Assembly: GCA_030681675.1 (NCBI GenBank)
Contig: JAUXRP010000040.1
Coordinates: 62,001 to 126,000, forward strand
Direction of reading: 5' to 3'
Length of the DNA stretch: 64,000 nucleotides
DNA from: Candidatus Planktophila sp.
GTDB lineage: Bacteria; Actinomycetota; Actinomycetes; Nanopelagicales; Nanopelagicaceae
Each line of letters begins with the position of its first letter. The stretch's first letter is position 1. Positions 1-8,853 of this stretch are shown here, one piece after another. The position numbers and the translations under genes are program-made. Below the pieces are notes generated by a model. That model worked only from the letters and a program-made list of their open reading frames with translations, was not told the origin of the DNA and did not search any database.

Positions 1-2
1 CA

Positions 3-608
3 TCAAAAATGAGCAGTGAATTAAGTAGAGCCTACGGTGAATCGCGAAAAGATTTAACCCGTTTATCAAGGGTCGTCAGCTCGCCTGAGCTCGTACAACT
101 GCGCATGAGTTTGGCGCGATTATTATCGCCATCACTCAAAGTTAAGGAGCAAGCCGCGTTTTCAGTTAATGCGCGTATTGCAGTTGATGCGCAGGTTCAA
201 AAACTTCGGATAGTTAGGGGTAAATACCAACTCACTACTGAGATGAGCTCTCTTCCAGTAACAGTGATTAATGAGTTTCCGGTTGAGGTCACGGTGAATA
301 TACGCATGGTGGCAGGAAATGCGCGAATCATTGTCGATAGCTTTACGGGAGTGGTACTACCTGCTCTTTCTAAGCTCCAACTAGAACTCAACGCCTTTGT
401 AATTGCACCCGGCCAAACAGTTGTTCTTGCTCAGATTACAGATGCTCTCGGAATTAGTGTGGTGCCTTCAGCGGTTTTAGAGCTTAATGCGACGGTTATC
501 GATTCGCGGGTAACCTGGTTCACGACTGGAGCGGCAATACTTCTCTTATTGGCTGCAATTGCTCAAAGTGTACGTCGAATAAAGAGGGGGCGACAAAGTG
601 AAATCTAA
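3..608 (+). CDS. DUF6049-like membrane-anchored protein, C-terminal part
   Basis: Only the 3' part of this gene is present: the reading frame is open to the window edge, so the ATG at position 9 is probably an internal methionine. The visible part is mostly beta-rich sequence and ends in one hydrophobic segment (about the last 30 residues, core AAILLLLAAIAQ) followed by a basic tail, as in a protein anchored at its C terminus with its bulk outside the cell. In Actinobacteria a large secreted DUF6049 protein is normally encoded directly upstream of murJ. The assignment rests on that position and on the tail architecture. The 3' end overlaps murJ by 11 bases, so the two are probably cotranscribed. 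Function unknown. Confidence 0.6.
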   Translation, partial: SKMSSELSRAYGESRKDLTRLSRVVSSPELVQLRMSLARLLSPSLKVKEQAAFSVNARIAVDAQVQKLRIVRGKYQLTTEMSSLPVTVINEFPVEVTVNIRMVAGNARIIVDSFTGVVLPALSKLQLELNAFVIAPGQTVVLAQITDALGISVVPSAVLELNATVIDSRVTWFTTGAAILLLLAAIAQSVRRIKRGRQSEI

Positions 609-2235
609 CGAGCTATTTCGAGCCTCTGGAATCATGGCGCTTGGAACAATTATTTCTCGAATCACTGGATTTATTCGAGGTATTTTGATTGTGGCAGTTC
701 TGGGTACGACATTGTTGGCTGACACATACAACGTGGCAAATACCATGCCAAATATTCTTTACAACTTACTTGTTGGTGGGGCACTTACAGCGATATTTAT
801 TCCACAATTAGTTCGCTCATTTGATCAAGAAGATGGTGGGGATGGTTTTGCTTCTCGCTTAATTACAACTATTTCTCTTATATTAATGGTCTTGGTTGTA
901 GTTGGAGTTTATTTTGCGCCGGCCCTTGTGCGTCTCTATGCCCCTGAATTCTTTACTCCGGGCTTTGAAAGCGAAAAAGAAATTGCGATTGCATTCACTC
1001 GTTATTGTTTACCGCAAATTTTTTTCCTTGGACTCTTCACCATGCTTGGACAAGTTGCAAATGCTCGAGGATCTTTTGGTCCACTTATGTGGGCTCCAAT
1101 TGCTAATAACATCGTTGGCATAATTTTATTTGGCAGTTTTTTATTTTTCTCCTCTGAGATTGCAGTTTCGACGATTACTTCAACTCAAATCCTAATTTTA
1201 GGTTGGGGTACAACTATTAGTGTTGTGGTTCAAGCACTGGTCTTGTTGCCGGTCATTAAGCGCTTAGGTATCAAATTACGCCCGCAGTGGGGTCTAGCAG
1301 GTCTTGGAAAATCCTTTGGTTTGGCGGGGTGGACTTTGCTATATGTTTTAATTTCACAACTCGGTTATCTTGTAACAGTAAATGTTGCTACAAGCGCAGC
1401 GGTGCGAAGTGCCCAAGAGGGTGTGGTTCGAGGAGTCGGATATACCCCTTATACATACGCTTATTTCGTAATGTTATTGCCTTATTCAATCGTCACCATC
1501 TCTATAATCACGGCGATATTGCCACACCTGTCTCGTTTGGCCCTTGCTAAAGACAGTGAAGAGGTTCGCCTTCAGTTGATACGAGCTATTAAGTTAGTTG
1601 GGGTCATTACGATTCCTAGCGCCGTTGCCTTTCTATTTTTCGGTCCCTTAATCACCGAGGTGATTTTTATTGGGGTGCCCGTAGAGGATTCGAGATACAT
1701 CGGTTTTGTTTTATCAGCGTTGAGCTTTGGGCTCGTAGCATTTTCTATTAATTTAATTCTAATCCGAGGCTTTAATGCCTTTGAAGACACCCGTACACAA
1801 GTAATTTCTATACTTCTCATCAATGTGATCTCTGTGGCGCTCTCATATCTCTTCCTTAATATTCTCAAGAATCAATGGGTGACTATCGGTCTTGGGGTGG
1901 CTTTTTCTATTAGTTACATCGTCGGCCTGTTGATTACTCTCTCGCTCTTGAAAAGACATACTGGTCCGCTCAAGATCAGGGATTTCTTTGGGCAACATCT
2001 GCGATTAATTGGGGCTTCAGTTGCGGTAATGGCTCCGTTGTTTGGGCTAACGCAATACATTACTTGGGTTGGGGTTGAGTTAACTCCCATCGCCCGTGCT
2101 GGTGAGTTAGCTATCGTGATGGTGATGGCTTTTTTTGGTTATTTGATTGCCGGCAAAGCCGCCGGAGTAGAAGAAATTTCCATGATTGGCCACCTTCGTG
2201 ATTCTGTCGTTCGTCGTTCATCTAGCAATGATTAA
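598..2235 (+). CDS. murJ: Lipid II flippase MurJ (MviN family)
   Basis: This polytopic membrane protein of 545 residues is built of about 14 hydrophobic helices. It belongs to the MOP/MviN family, which flips lipid II across the cytoplasmic membrane for peptidoglycan synthesis. The N terminus (GTIISRITGFIRG) and the following segment with asparagine and proline (YNVANTMPNILYNLLVGGAL) are typical. It starts with GTG and overlaps the upstream gene by 11 bases. Some actinobacterial MurJ proteins carry a C-terminal pseudokinase and extracellular domain; this one stops soon after the last helix, so it is the short form. Nearby cwlM, trxB and trxA give the standard actinobacterial order. Confidence 0.93.
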   Translation: MKSNELFRASGIMALGTIISRITGFIRGILIVAVLGTTLLADTYNVANTMPNILYNLLVGGALTAIFIPQLVRSFDQEDGGDGFASRLITTISLILMVLVVVGVYFAPALVRLYAPEFFTPGFESEKEIAIAFTRYCLPQIFFLGLFTMLGQVANARGSFGPLMWAPIANNIVGIILFGSFLFFSSEIAVSTITSTQILILGWGTTISVVVQALVLLPVIKRLGIKLRPQWGLAGLGKSFGLAGWTLLYVLISQLGYLVTVNVATSAAVRSAQEGVVRGVGYTPYTYAYFVMLLPYSIVTISIITAILPHLSRLALAKDSEEVRLQLIRAIKLVGVITIPSAVAFLFFGPLITEVIFIGVPVEDSRYIGFVLSALSFGLVAFSINLILIRGFNAFEDTRTQVISILLINVISVALSYLFLNILKNQWVTIGLGVAFSISYIVGLLITLSLLKRHTGPLKIRDFFGQHLRLIGASVAVMAPLFGLTQYITWVGVELTPIARAGELAIVMVMAFFGYLIAGKAAGVEEISMIGHLRDSVVRRSSSND

Positions 2236-2267
2236 ATTAGTTTGATTAGCCACCCAAAGGAGCGCAC

Positions 2268-3197
2268 GTGAATGAAGTGAGAGATGTTGTCATTGTTGGT
2301 TCAGGCCCGGCCGGATATACGGCTGCAATTTATGCTTCACGTGCTCAATTGAATCCAATTATTTATGAAGGTGCTGTTACAGCTGGTGGTGCCTTAATGA
2401 ACACGACCGAAGTTGAAAACTTTCCAGGTTTTGTCGATGGAATTATGGGTCCTGACTTGATGGAAAATATGCAAAAGCAAGCTAAACGTTTCGGTGCTCA
2501 ATTAATTACCGATGACATTGTAAAGATGGATTTATCTGGTGCAATAAAAACATTAGTGGATGGATCAGGGAACACTGTTAAGTCGCGGTCGGTTATTCTC
2601 GCAATGGGATCTGCTTATCGTGAAATTGGTTTAACAAATGAAAAGCGATTATCCGGACATGGTGTCTCATGGTGTGCAACTTGCGATGGTTTTTTCTTTC
2701 GTGATCAAGAGATCGCTGTCGTTGGTGGGGGTGATTCAGCCGTTGAAGAGGCTACATTTTTAACTAAATTTGCGAGTAAGGTTGTATTAATTCATCGCCG
2801 AGATTCTCTGCGAGCATCCAAAATAATGATTGAACGTGCAGTAGCAAATCCAAAAATTGAATTTCTCTGGAATACGGAGGTTGTAGATGTACTTGGTGAT
2901 TCAAAGGTTTCTGGATTAAAACTACGTAACACCATTGATGGAACCGTAAGCGAACGCTCCTTCACTGGTTTGTTTGTTGCAATCGGCCACATCCCACGTA
3001 GTGAGCTAATCGTCAATCAGGTAACTCTTGATAATGAGGGTTACGTAGAAGTAGATGCTCGCTCTACAAAGACCAATATTCCTGGTGTTTTCGCCTGTGG
3101 AGACCTTGTAGATCACACTTACCGCCAAGCGATCACTGCCGCAGGCTCAGGCTGCCAAGCAGCACTTGATGCTGAAAAGTTTCTGACTCACCACTAA
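2268..3197 (+). CDS. trxB: Thioredoxin reductase TrxB
   Basis: Cytoplasmic NADPH-dependent flavoprotein of 309 residues, the usual length, which reduces the thioredoxin encoded just downstream. Visible motifs are the N-terminal FAD-binding GSGPAGYTAAIYASRA, the redox-active CATC pair inside WCATCDG (about residue 135), the NADPH-binding GGGDSAVEEA, and the C-terminal FAD motif GVFACGDL. The start is GTG with an upstream AAAGGAG about six bases away. The 37-base gap to trxA suggests one operon. Confidence 0.96.
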   Translation: MNEVRDVVIVGSGPAGYTAAIYASRAQLNPIIYEGAVTAGGALMNTTEVENFPGFVDGIMGPDLMENMQKQAKRFGAQLITDDIVKMDLSGAIKTLVDGSGNTVKSRSVILAMGSAYREIGLTNEKRLSGHGVSWCATCDGFFFRDQEIAVVGGGDSAVEEATFLTKFASKVVLIHRRDSLRASKIMIERAVANPKIEFLWNTEVVDVLGDSKVSGLKLRNTIDGTVSERSFTGLFVAIGHIPRSELIVNQVTLDNEGYVEVDARSTKTNIPGVFACGDLVDHTYRQAITAAGSGCQAALDAEKFLTHH

Positions 3198-3234
3198 AGT
3201 TAGCTCACTACATATATAGATCTGGAGATTAAGA

Positions 3235-3558
3235 ATGGCAACGACAAATGTTACGACCGCTACCTTTGATGCAGAGGTATTGAAAAGCTCTACCCCTGTT
3301 TTGGTTGATTTCTGGGCAGAGTGGTGTGGTCCATGTCGGGCGGTCGGTCCAATTCTTGAAGAGATCTCAAATGAGCATGGCGCAAAATTGAAGATCGTAA
3401 AACTCAATACTGACGATGAGTCGGCAATTGCAATTAAGTATGGGATAACTTCCATTCCGGCTATGTACGTCTTTGTCAATGGTGAAGTAGTAAAGACTAT
3501 TGTTGGCGCGCGACCAAAACCTGCCATGCTTAAAGAGCTTGAAAGTTTTATTTCATAA
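3235..3558 (+). CDS. trxA: Thioredoxin
   Basis: Small (107 residue) thioredoxin with the canonical active site WCGPC (about residues 30–34) after VLVDFWAEW, and the cis-proline loop SIPAMYVF. It is the electron carrier reduced by the adjacent TrxB and serves ribonucleotide reductase and protein disulfide reduction in the cytoplasm. A GGAG ribosome-binding site precedes the ATG. The next gene starts 14 bases after the stop. Confidence 0.96.
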   Translation: MATTNVTTATFDAEVLKSSTPVLVDFWAEWCGPCRAVGPILEEISNEHGAKLKIVKLNTDDESAIAIKYGITSIPAMYVFVNGEVVKTIVGARPKPAMLKELESFIS

Positions 3559-3572
3559 ATTGGTCTTGACAT

Positions 3573-4565
3573 ATGTCAGAGTTAAGTGAAGCTCAGATTC
3601 GAAGTTTTCAACAGAGCCGCGGATTAAATGTCACTGGCGTTATTGATGCTGTCACCGAACGGGCACTTGATGAGGCACGATGGAAACTTGGTGATCGCTC
3701 TCTAAATTTACAGGTGCCTCCATTAATGCGGGGTGACGATGTTGCTGCACTGCAATCGCGGTTGACTGAGATGGGTTTTGACTGTGGGCGAGTAGATGGG
3801 ATCTATGGTCTGCGCACTGAAGCTGCGGTGAAAGAGTTTCAACAATCAGTAGGTATCGTCGGCGATGGGAAATGTGGCCCAGGAACAATAATTGCTTTAT
3901 TGCGATTGACTCGAACCGTTTCGGGTGGTGCACCAACTGCGATGCGTGAGAGTGCAACACAACGAAATCGTGGTCCTGCTCTTGCCAATAAAGTTATAGT
4001 TTTAAATCCCGCTGAAGATGACTCGCTGATTTATGATGTTGCTCTGAGAACTGAAGGTAGGTTACTTGCACTAGGTGCATCGGTTTTTTTAACTCGTGGT
4101 GTATCAAATAATCCGACTGAAACTGAACGCATTGCCTTCACAAATCAAAGTAATGCAGATCTTATGATCTCATTTAGTCGCGACAGTTATGTTAATGAGG
4201 TGGCACATGGAGTTGCCACATATTTTTATGGAAGCGATGCACACGGTATTCATTCAATTGTCGGTGAGCGATTTGCCTCATTGGTTCAGCGTGAGATTTG
4301 TGCCCGGACAGATTTAGTTAATTGTCGAACTCATGCGATGACGTGGGATTTATTGCGATTAACACGAGCACCGTCGGTTCAGATTGATCTTGGTTATATG
4401 ACCAGCCCGATTGATGTTGAGAGAATTTCCCGCTCGGATTTTCGCGATGTAATCGCCGAAGCTTTAGTAATCGCAATTCAGCGGTTGTATTTAGCATCTG
4501 AGGATGATGCAAAAACGGGAACACTGCGCATCTCTGATTTACGTAAGGCAGGCATTCGCCGCTAA
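3573..4565 (+). CDS. cwlM: CwlM-like peptidoglycan regulator (pseudo-amidase)
   Basis: The N-terminal half carries two peptidoglycan-binding repeats (about residues 5–45 and 50–110, with DVAALQSRL and GIYGLRTEAAVKEFQ). The C-terminal half (about 140–315) has the Amidase_3 fold order. The zinc ligands of that family are missing: the expected DPGHGG is NPAEDD, SIHAN is SFSRD, and the catalytic Glu region is QIDLGYM. No signal peptide is visible. In mycobacteria the gene after trxC is cwlM, whose product is a cytoplasmic PknB substrate that stimulates MurA and contacts MurJ; position, lost catalytic residues and lack of export signal fit a regulatory role here. That role is inferred from the family, not shown by the sequence. 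Confidence 0.8.
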   Translation: MSELSEAQIRSFQQSRGLNVTGVIDAVTERALDEARWKLGDRSLNLQVPPLMRGDDVAALQSRLTEMGFDCGRVDGIYGLRTEAAVKEFQQSVGIVGDGKCGPGTIIALLRLTRTVSGGAPTAMRESATQRNRGPALANKVIVLNPAEDDSLIYDVALRTEGRLLALGASVFLTRGVSNNPTETERIAFTNQSNADLMISFSRDSYVNEVAHGVATYFYGSDAHGIHSIVGERFASLVQREICARTDLVNCRTHAMTWDLLRLTRAPSVQIDLGYMTSPIDVERISRSDFRDVIAEALVIAIQRLYLASEDDAKTGTLRISDLRKAGIRR

Positions 4566-4606
4566 ATAGTGTTCGGCACGTGCTTAGCGTGTGGCAGACT
4601 TGGACC

Positions 4607-5869
4607 ATGTCCGAAATCACCAATCGCTTTGCAACCGGTGCCCCTCAGAATTTGGAGGAGCGCTTTGCAAGCCGGGCTGCACACATGAAGCCCAGTGAAA
4701 TCCGCTCGCTTTTTGCCGTTGCCTCTCGCCCTGAGATTGTCTCTTTGGCCGGCGGAATGCCAAATCTCTCAGCCTTTCCGATGGGGATGATGGCAGATGT
4801 TGTTCAAAAATTAATCCTCACCAATGGTTCTGAGGCCTTGCAGTATGGAAGCGGGCAGGGCCATCCAAAACTACGCGAGCAGATCTGCGAAGTAATGGCG
4901 CTAGAGGGAATCCGCGCTAACCCCGACGATGTCTTAATTACAACCGGCTCCCAACAGGCCCTTGATTTAATCTCACGAATTTTCATCGATCCCGGCGATG
5001 TTGTTTTGGTTGAAGCGCCTTCATACGTCGGCGCTTTAGGAACCTTTCATCAATACGAAGCCTCGGTGGTCCATGTTGAAACCGACGACTTAGGTTTAGT
5101 GCCTCAAGCTCTTCGTGAGGCGATAATCAATGTCCGTGAAGTTGGACGTAAAATTAAATTTTTATACATGATACCTAATTATCAAAACCCTTCAGGGGTT
5201 TTACTGCCTGCTGAGCGCCGAACTGAGATTTTGAATATCTGTCGCGAGGCTGGGATTTTTGTTGTTGAAGATAATCCTTATGGTCTTCTGGGTTTTGATA
5301 AACCATCACCGAACGCGATGCGGGCTGAAGACTCAGAAAATGTAATTTATCTCGGAACTTTTTCTAAAACAATAGCTCCGGGTCTTCGAGTAGGTTGGGC
5401 GTTAGTCCCGCCCTCATTGAAAGAAAAATTAGTAATTGCAAGTGAGTCCTCAATTTTGTGTCCTTCGAATTTTGCTCAGCTAACTATTTCAAGCTATCTA
5501 GCCGAACAACCTTGGCGAGATCAGATCGCCTCCTTTTGTGATTTATATAAAGTTCGGCGTGATGCAATGCTTGAATCTTTAGATGAGTTTTTTCCGGCTT
5601 CCGCAAAATGGACGAAACCTGGGGGCGGTTTTTATGTATGGGTTACATTGCCACCGGAAATCGATACGAGTGCTTTAATGCCAAAAGCTATCGTTGCAAA
5701 AGTTGCCTACGTTCCGGGCACCGCCTTTTACGCCGATGGTTTTGGTTCGTGGTCGCTGCGCCTTTCGTACTGTTATCCAACTCCGGAGCGCATCCGTGTT
5801 GGTGTAAAAGCTTTGGGAGGGGTTATAAAGACAGAAATGTCACGCCGCGGTAGTGGTGAACTGACTTAA
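4607..5869 (+). CDS. PLP-dependent aminotransferase (2-aminoadipate/MocR-like class I/II)
   Basis: Fold-type I aminotransferase of about 420 residues. Family signatures are SLAGGMPNLSAFP near the N terminus, QYGSGQGHPKLREQI, the PNYQNPSG substrate/PLP loop, VVEDNPYGLL with the PLP-binding Asp, and GTFSKTIAPGLRVGW, whose lysine should form the Schiff base. It resembles 2-aminoadipate or valine–pyruvate-like aminotransferases; the amino donor cannot be read from sequence. An upstream in-frame GTG at 4580 is possible, but the ATG at 4607 is preferred because homologous sequence begins there. There is no clear ribosome-binding site, so translation may be leaderless. The 3' end overlaps parB, on the other strand, by 4 bases. 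Confidence 0.85.
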   Translation: MSEITNRFATGAPQNLEERFASRAAHMKPSEIRSLFAVASRPEIVSLAGGMPNLSAFPMGMMADVVQKLILTNGSEALQYGSGQGHPKLREQICEVMALEGIRANPDDVLITTGSQQALDLISRIFIDPGDVVLVEAPSYVGALGTFHQYEASVVHVETDDLGLVPQALREAIINVREVGRKIKFLYMIPNYQNPSGVLLPAERRTEILNICREAGIFVVEDNPYGLLGFDKPSPNAMRAEDSENVIYLGTFSKTIAPGLRVGWALVPPSLKEKLVIASESSILCPSNFAQLTISSYLAEQPWRDQIASFCDLYKVRRDAMLESLDEFFPASAKWTKPGGGFYVWVTLPPEIDTSALMPKAIVAKVAYVPGTAFYADGFGSWSLRLSYCYPTPERIRVGVKALGGVIKTEMSRRGSGELT

Positions 5870-6723
5870 CCTTCGATTGTGTGTGTAATCCTTTTTAAAT
5901 CCTCGGCACCAGCAAACTCAATCATAATAATTCCTTTTTGAACACTTCCTTGAATTGAAACTCTTGTATCTAATGCATCGCCGATTCTCTCTGCGATTTC
6001 ATTAAATTCAACCACACTTGATTTTGTGTTCTTTAATTTCTTTCGCTCCTTTGGTGCAGTTTTAGAGATAATCTCTTCAACTGCGCGCACGCTCAACCCT
6101 TCATTAACGATACGTTGAGCAAGGTTTTCAATACTATACATCTCACTTAATCCGAGTAAGGCACGTGCGTGGCCTGCGCTAATTACCCCTGCAGCAACTT
6201 TGCTTTGTACCGAAATAGGAAGATTTAATAAGCGAATTGTGTTCGAGATTAAAGGACGCGAGCGGCCAAGTTTTCGAGCAAGTTCGTCGTGTGTGCATTC
6301 AAAATCATTAAGTAGCTGCGAATATGCGGCGGCCTCTTCGATTGCATTCAATTGACTCCGGTGAATGTTTTCAATGAGTGCTTCTCGGAGTAGTTCATTA
6401 TCTGACGTTTGGCGGATAATCACTGGAATTTTTGTAAGTCCTGCTGCTTTAGCGGCACGGAAACGCCGCTCGCCCATAATTAATTCAAATCTTCCATCAG
6501 TTGTTTGGCGAACTACTGGAGGTTGCAAAATGCCGATCTCTTTTATTGAAGCTATTAATTCATTGTGTGCCTCTTCGTCAAAATGCTTACGGGGTTGACG
6601 GGGGTTTGGGGATACTAAATTAATATCAACTTCATCGTGTCTAGCAACTTCTTGACCTTCAACTGTAAGTGATGTTGGAATTAATGCATCAAGATTTGTT
6701 CCTAGTCCACCTCGACGAGCCAT
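5866..6723 (-). CDS. parB: Chromosome partitioning protein ParB
   Basis: DNA-binding CTPase that loads at parS sites and organises the origin for segregation. The 285 residues show the N-terminal RGGLGTNLDALIP segment, the CTP-binding region with NPRQPRKHFD and the GERRFRA box, then NIHRSQLNAIEEA, the helix-turn-helix (CTHDELARKLGRSRPLISNTIRLL), and a C-terminal dimerisation domain. Its start overlaps the parA stop by one base (TAATG), so the two are translationally coupled. Two parS sites lie within 1.5 kb. Confidence 0.96.
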   Translation of the reverse strand: MARRGGLGTNLDALIPTSLTVEGQEVARHDEVDINLVSPNPRQPRKHFDEEAHNELIASIKEIGILQPPVVRQTTDGRFELIMGERRFRAAKAAGLTKIPVIIRQTSDNELLREALIENIHRSQLNAIEEAAAYSQLLNDFECTHDELARKLGRSRPLISNTIRLLNLPISVQSKVAAGVISAGHARALLGLSEMYSIENLAQRIVNEGLSVRAVEEIISKTAPKERKKLKNTKSSVVEFNEIAERIGDALDTRVSIQGSVQKGIIMIEFAGAEDLKRITHTIEG

Positions 6724-7634
6724 TATGCGATCTCACCTTCACGTTTGTAATGTATTGAAACAACATTGGAATCAAATACTTTTGCGCGTGACGCTAATTC
6801 TCTGGCTACTGCCATGTATGCAACCGCTCCCGGTGATGATGCGTCATATGTCATCACTGTCTGTCTAAATCCTGGTGCTTCAGATATGCGCACCGCTCGA
6901 GGAATTGGTATGTCGATAAGTTCTGCTGGGTAGTGTTTACGGATTTCATCTGCAACATCATTTGCTAAACGTGTTCGTCCATCGAACATAGTTAATACAA
7001 ATGTTGAGAGTTTTAAATCTGCATTGAGACGCTTCTTTACAAGTTCAAAAGTTTTTAGAAGTTGTGACAAACCTTCTAACGCGTAGTACTCGCATTGAAT
7101 TGGAATTAACAACTCTTTCGCCGCAGTTAATGCGTTTATTGTTAGTAATCCTAAACTTGGAGGGCAGTCGATAAAAATATAATCCAGCGCCGCTCCCTGT
7201 TCTGCACGCGCTGCAATTAACTCCTCAATCGCCTCTTTTAGTCGGGTCTCTCTAGCGACCATTGGCACTAGTTCAATTTCAGCTTGGGCCAGAGATGTAT
7301 TCGATGAGATGCACTCAAGGGACGGGAAGGCTTTGACTCTTTGAAGGCAGGACTGCATTGTTGCCTCACCCATGAGAACTTCATAAATCCCCGTGTTATC
7401 GAGGTGCTCAACACCCAAAGCTGTTGAGGCGTTGCCTTGAGGGTCTAGATCAATAACTAGAACTCTTAAGCCCCCCATGGAAAGAGCTGCTGCGAGATTT
7501 ACCGTTGTTGTGGTCTTACCTACTCCGCCTTTTTGGTTTGCAACGGTAATAATGCGCAATGCTGAAGGCTTATCCATCGCCTCTTTGAGGCGTCGAACCC
7601 CTACAACTGGCTTTGTTTCACGTGAATCATCCAC
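6723..7634 (-). CDS. parA: Chromosome partitioning ATPase ParA
   Basis: Walker-type ATPase of the ParA/Soj family, partner of ParB in origin segregation. The deviant Walker A motif [14 protein letters not shown] is at about residues 35–48, the Walker B region [12 protein letters not shown] further on, and the length of 303 residues is normal. The GTG start at 7634 is chosen because it gives MDDSRET, matching the MDVSRET start of the next gene. No ribosome-binding site precedes it, and an ATG at 7577 is an alternative that would put the parS site in the leader. The gene runs with rsmG upstream and parB downstream. Confidence 0.94.
   Translation of the reverse strand: MDDSRETKPVVGVRRLKEAMDKPSALRIITVANQKGGVGKTTTTVNLAAALSMGGLRVLVIDLDPQGNASTALGVEHLDNTGIYEVLMGEATMQSCLQRVKAFPSLECISSNTSLAQAEIELVPMVARETRLKEAIEELIAARAEQGAALDYIFIDCPPSLGLLTINALTAAKELLIPIQCEYYALEGLSQLLKTFELVKKRLNADLKLSTFVLTMFDGRTRLANDVADEIRKHYPAELIDIPIPRAVRISEAPGFRQTVMTYDASSPGAVAYMAVARELASRAKVFDSNVVSIHYKREGEIA
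7614..7629. promoter_or_regulatory. parS site in the 5' end of parA
   Basis: TGTTTCACGTGAATCA differs from the bacterial parS consensus TGTTTCACGTGAAACA by one base. It lies in codons 2–7 of parA and encodes part of DSRET. It is expected to be a ParB loading site. Confidence 0.85.
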
Positions 7635-7643
7635 AGGGGTTAG

Positions 7644-8222
7644 TTAAGCACCTTTGCGCACTTCAACGATACGCCCGAGCTCAATGCCATCGAGATTCAC
7701 CTCGTGGAGGATGGATTTAGGAACGCTCTTCATCTCCTCCTCGGCAGATTTACCCTTTATTGCCATAAGTGAACCACCGGTTTTCAGCAAATGCCAGGTG
7801 ATCCTCTTGAGTTTTTCTAGCGGGGCGACGGCTCGAGCAGTAACATAGTGCGCCGTTGAACGAAAATCTTGGGCCTGTCCTCTAAATACCTCAATATCTA
7901 GGCCTACAACGGCCTCTTTCAAAAATTCAACTCTCCGCTCAAGCGGCTCAATAAGGGTTACATGCAGATCGGGCCGCGCAAGCGCAATAACTATTCCAGG
8001 GAGCCCCGCCCCAGATCCAACATCAAAAAGGATTGAGCCCTCTGTGAGCAGTTGTGTGACGGATAAACAGTTGAAGATATGACGCTCCCAGATTCGATCA
8101 GCCTCACGCGGACCGATTAAACCACGCTCAATCCCTGGCCCCGCTAGAAAATCAGCGTAGGCCTTTATTCGAACGGTATCTGGAAAGTACTGTTCGATAA
8201 GGGTTTCACGTGAAACATCCAC
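7644..8222 (-). CDS. rsmG: 16S rRNA (guanine-N7) methyltransferase RsmG
   Basis: S-adenosylmethionine-dependent methyltransferase that modifies G527 of 16S rRNA (E. coli numbering). The 192-residue protein shows DRIWERHIFNCLSV, the SAM-binding glycine motif DVGSGAGLPGIVIA (about residues 67–80), ETLR-like LIEPLERRVEFL, and TARAVAPLEKL. It starts with GTG immediately after the jag stop codon. The first codons (MDVSRET) contain a perfect parS core, so the N-terminal sequence is constrained by a DNA site as well as by the protein. Confidence 0.95.
   Translation of the reverse strand: MDVSRETLIEQYFPDTVRIKAYADFLAGPGIERGLIGPREADRIWERHIFNCLSVTQLLTEGSILFDVGSGAGLPGIVIALARPDLHVTLIEPLERRVEFLKEAVVGLDIEVFRGQAQDFRSTAHYVTARAVAPLEKLKRITWHLLKTGGSLMAIKGKSAEEEMKSVPKSILHEVNLDGIELGRIVEVRKGA
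8202..8217. promoter_or_regulatory. parS site in the 5' end of rsmG
   Basis: GGTTTCACGTGAAACA contains the perfect 14-bp palindrome GTTTCACGTGAAAC (8203–8216), the core of the ParB loading site. It lies in codons 2–7 of rsmG, in the same codon register as the site in parA. Confidence 0.93.
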
Positions 8223-8783
8223 TTATGCGCTATAAATGGTTACAAAGCGGTTAGGGTCTTCTCCGTCAGATTCGCTTGTCAAACCTAACTCCTGGATGGT
8301 GTCATGAATAATTTTACGCTCAAAGGCGTTCATAGGTGCAAGTTTGATGGATTTGCCAGATGATTTAGCCTCTTCTGCCATCTCCTGTGCTAATTTTTTT
8401 AGCTCGGTGCGTTTATTGCCACGGAAATTATCGATATCTAGCATTAAGCGGGATCGATCACCCGTTGACGTCTGTACCGCCAAACGCGTGAGCTCTTGAA
8501 TTGCATCTAGAACCTCACCATCGGCGCCAACTAAATGCCGTAGTTTTCCACCAACGATAGCAAGTGAGGCGCGATCGTTCTCGACATCGATATCTATATC
8601 GCCATCAAGATCGGCTATATCAAGGAGTGCCTCTAAGTAGTCGGCGGCGATGTCGCCCTCCTCCTCTAATCGTGCAACACCCTTAACGCCCTTACTCTCC
8701 TGGGATTCAACTGCTTCTGTGGGTTCAACTTTCTCAGCATTACCCTCAATTGTGCTCTCATCACTCTTTTTAATCTTTGCCAT
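8223..8783 (-). CDS. Jag/KhpB-like RNA-binding protein (KH + R3H)
   Basis: Actinobacterial Jag homologue of 186 residues. A charged N terminus (about 1–40) is followed by a KH-type domain (about 45–110, LAIVGGKLRHLVGADGEVLD) and a C-terminal R3H domain (about 125–186) with the R3H-like MNAFERKIIHDTI. Members bind RNA and are implicated in cell-wall and membrane-protein regulation; the gene is conserved between rsmG and yidC. A GGGAG ribosome-binding site precedes the ATG. Its stop codon is directly followed by the GTG of rsmG. Confidence 0.9.
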   Translation of the reverse strand: MAKIKKSDESTIEGNAEKVEPTEAVESQESKGVKGVARLEEEGDIAADYLEALLDIADLDGDIDIDVENDRASLAIVGGKLRHLVGADGEVLDAIQELTRLAVQTSTGDRSRLMLDIDNFRGNKRTELKKLAQEMAEEAKSSGKSIKLAPMNAFERKIIHDTIQELGLTSESDGEDPNRFVTIYSA

Positions 8784-8853
8784 TGTGCTCTCCCTGTCGG
8801 GTTTGTTGTAAATTAGTATATATTGGGGTGATTTGTCCTAATTAGACTGATAT

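Noticed and set aside
7627-7635. TCATCCACA as a DnaA box between parA and rsmG
   Set aside because: One mismatch, single copy and within the parA start; not convincing as a functional box.
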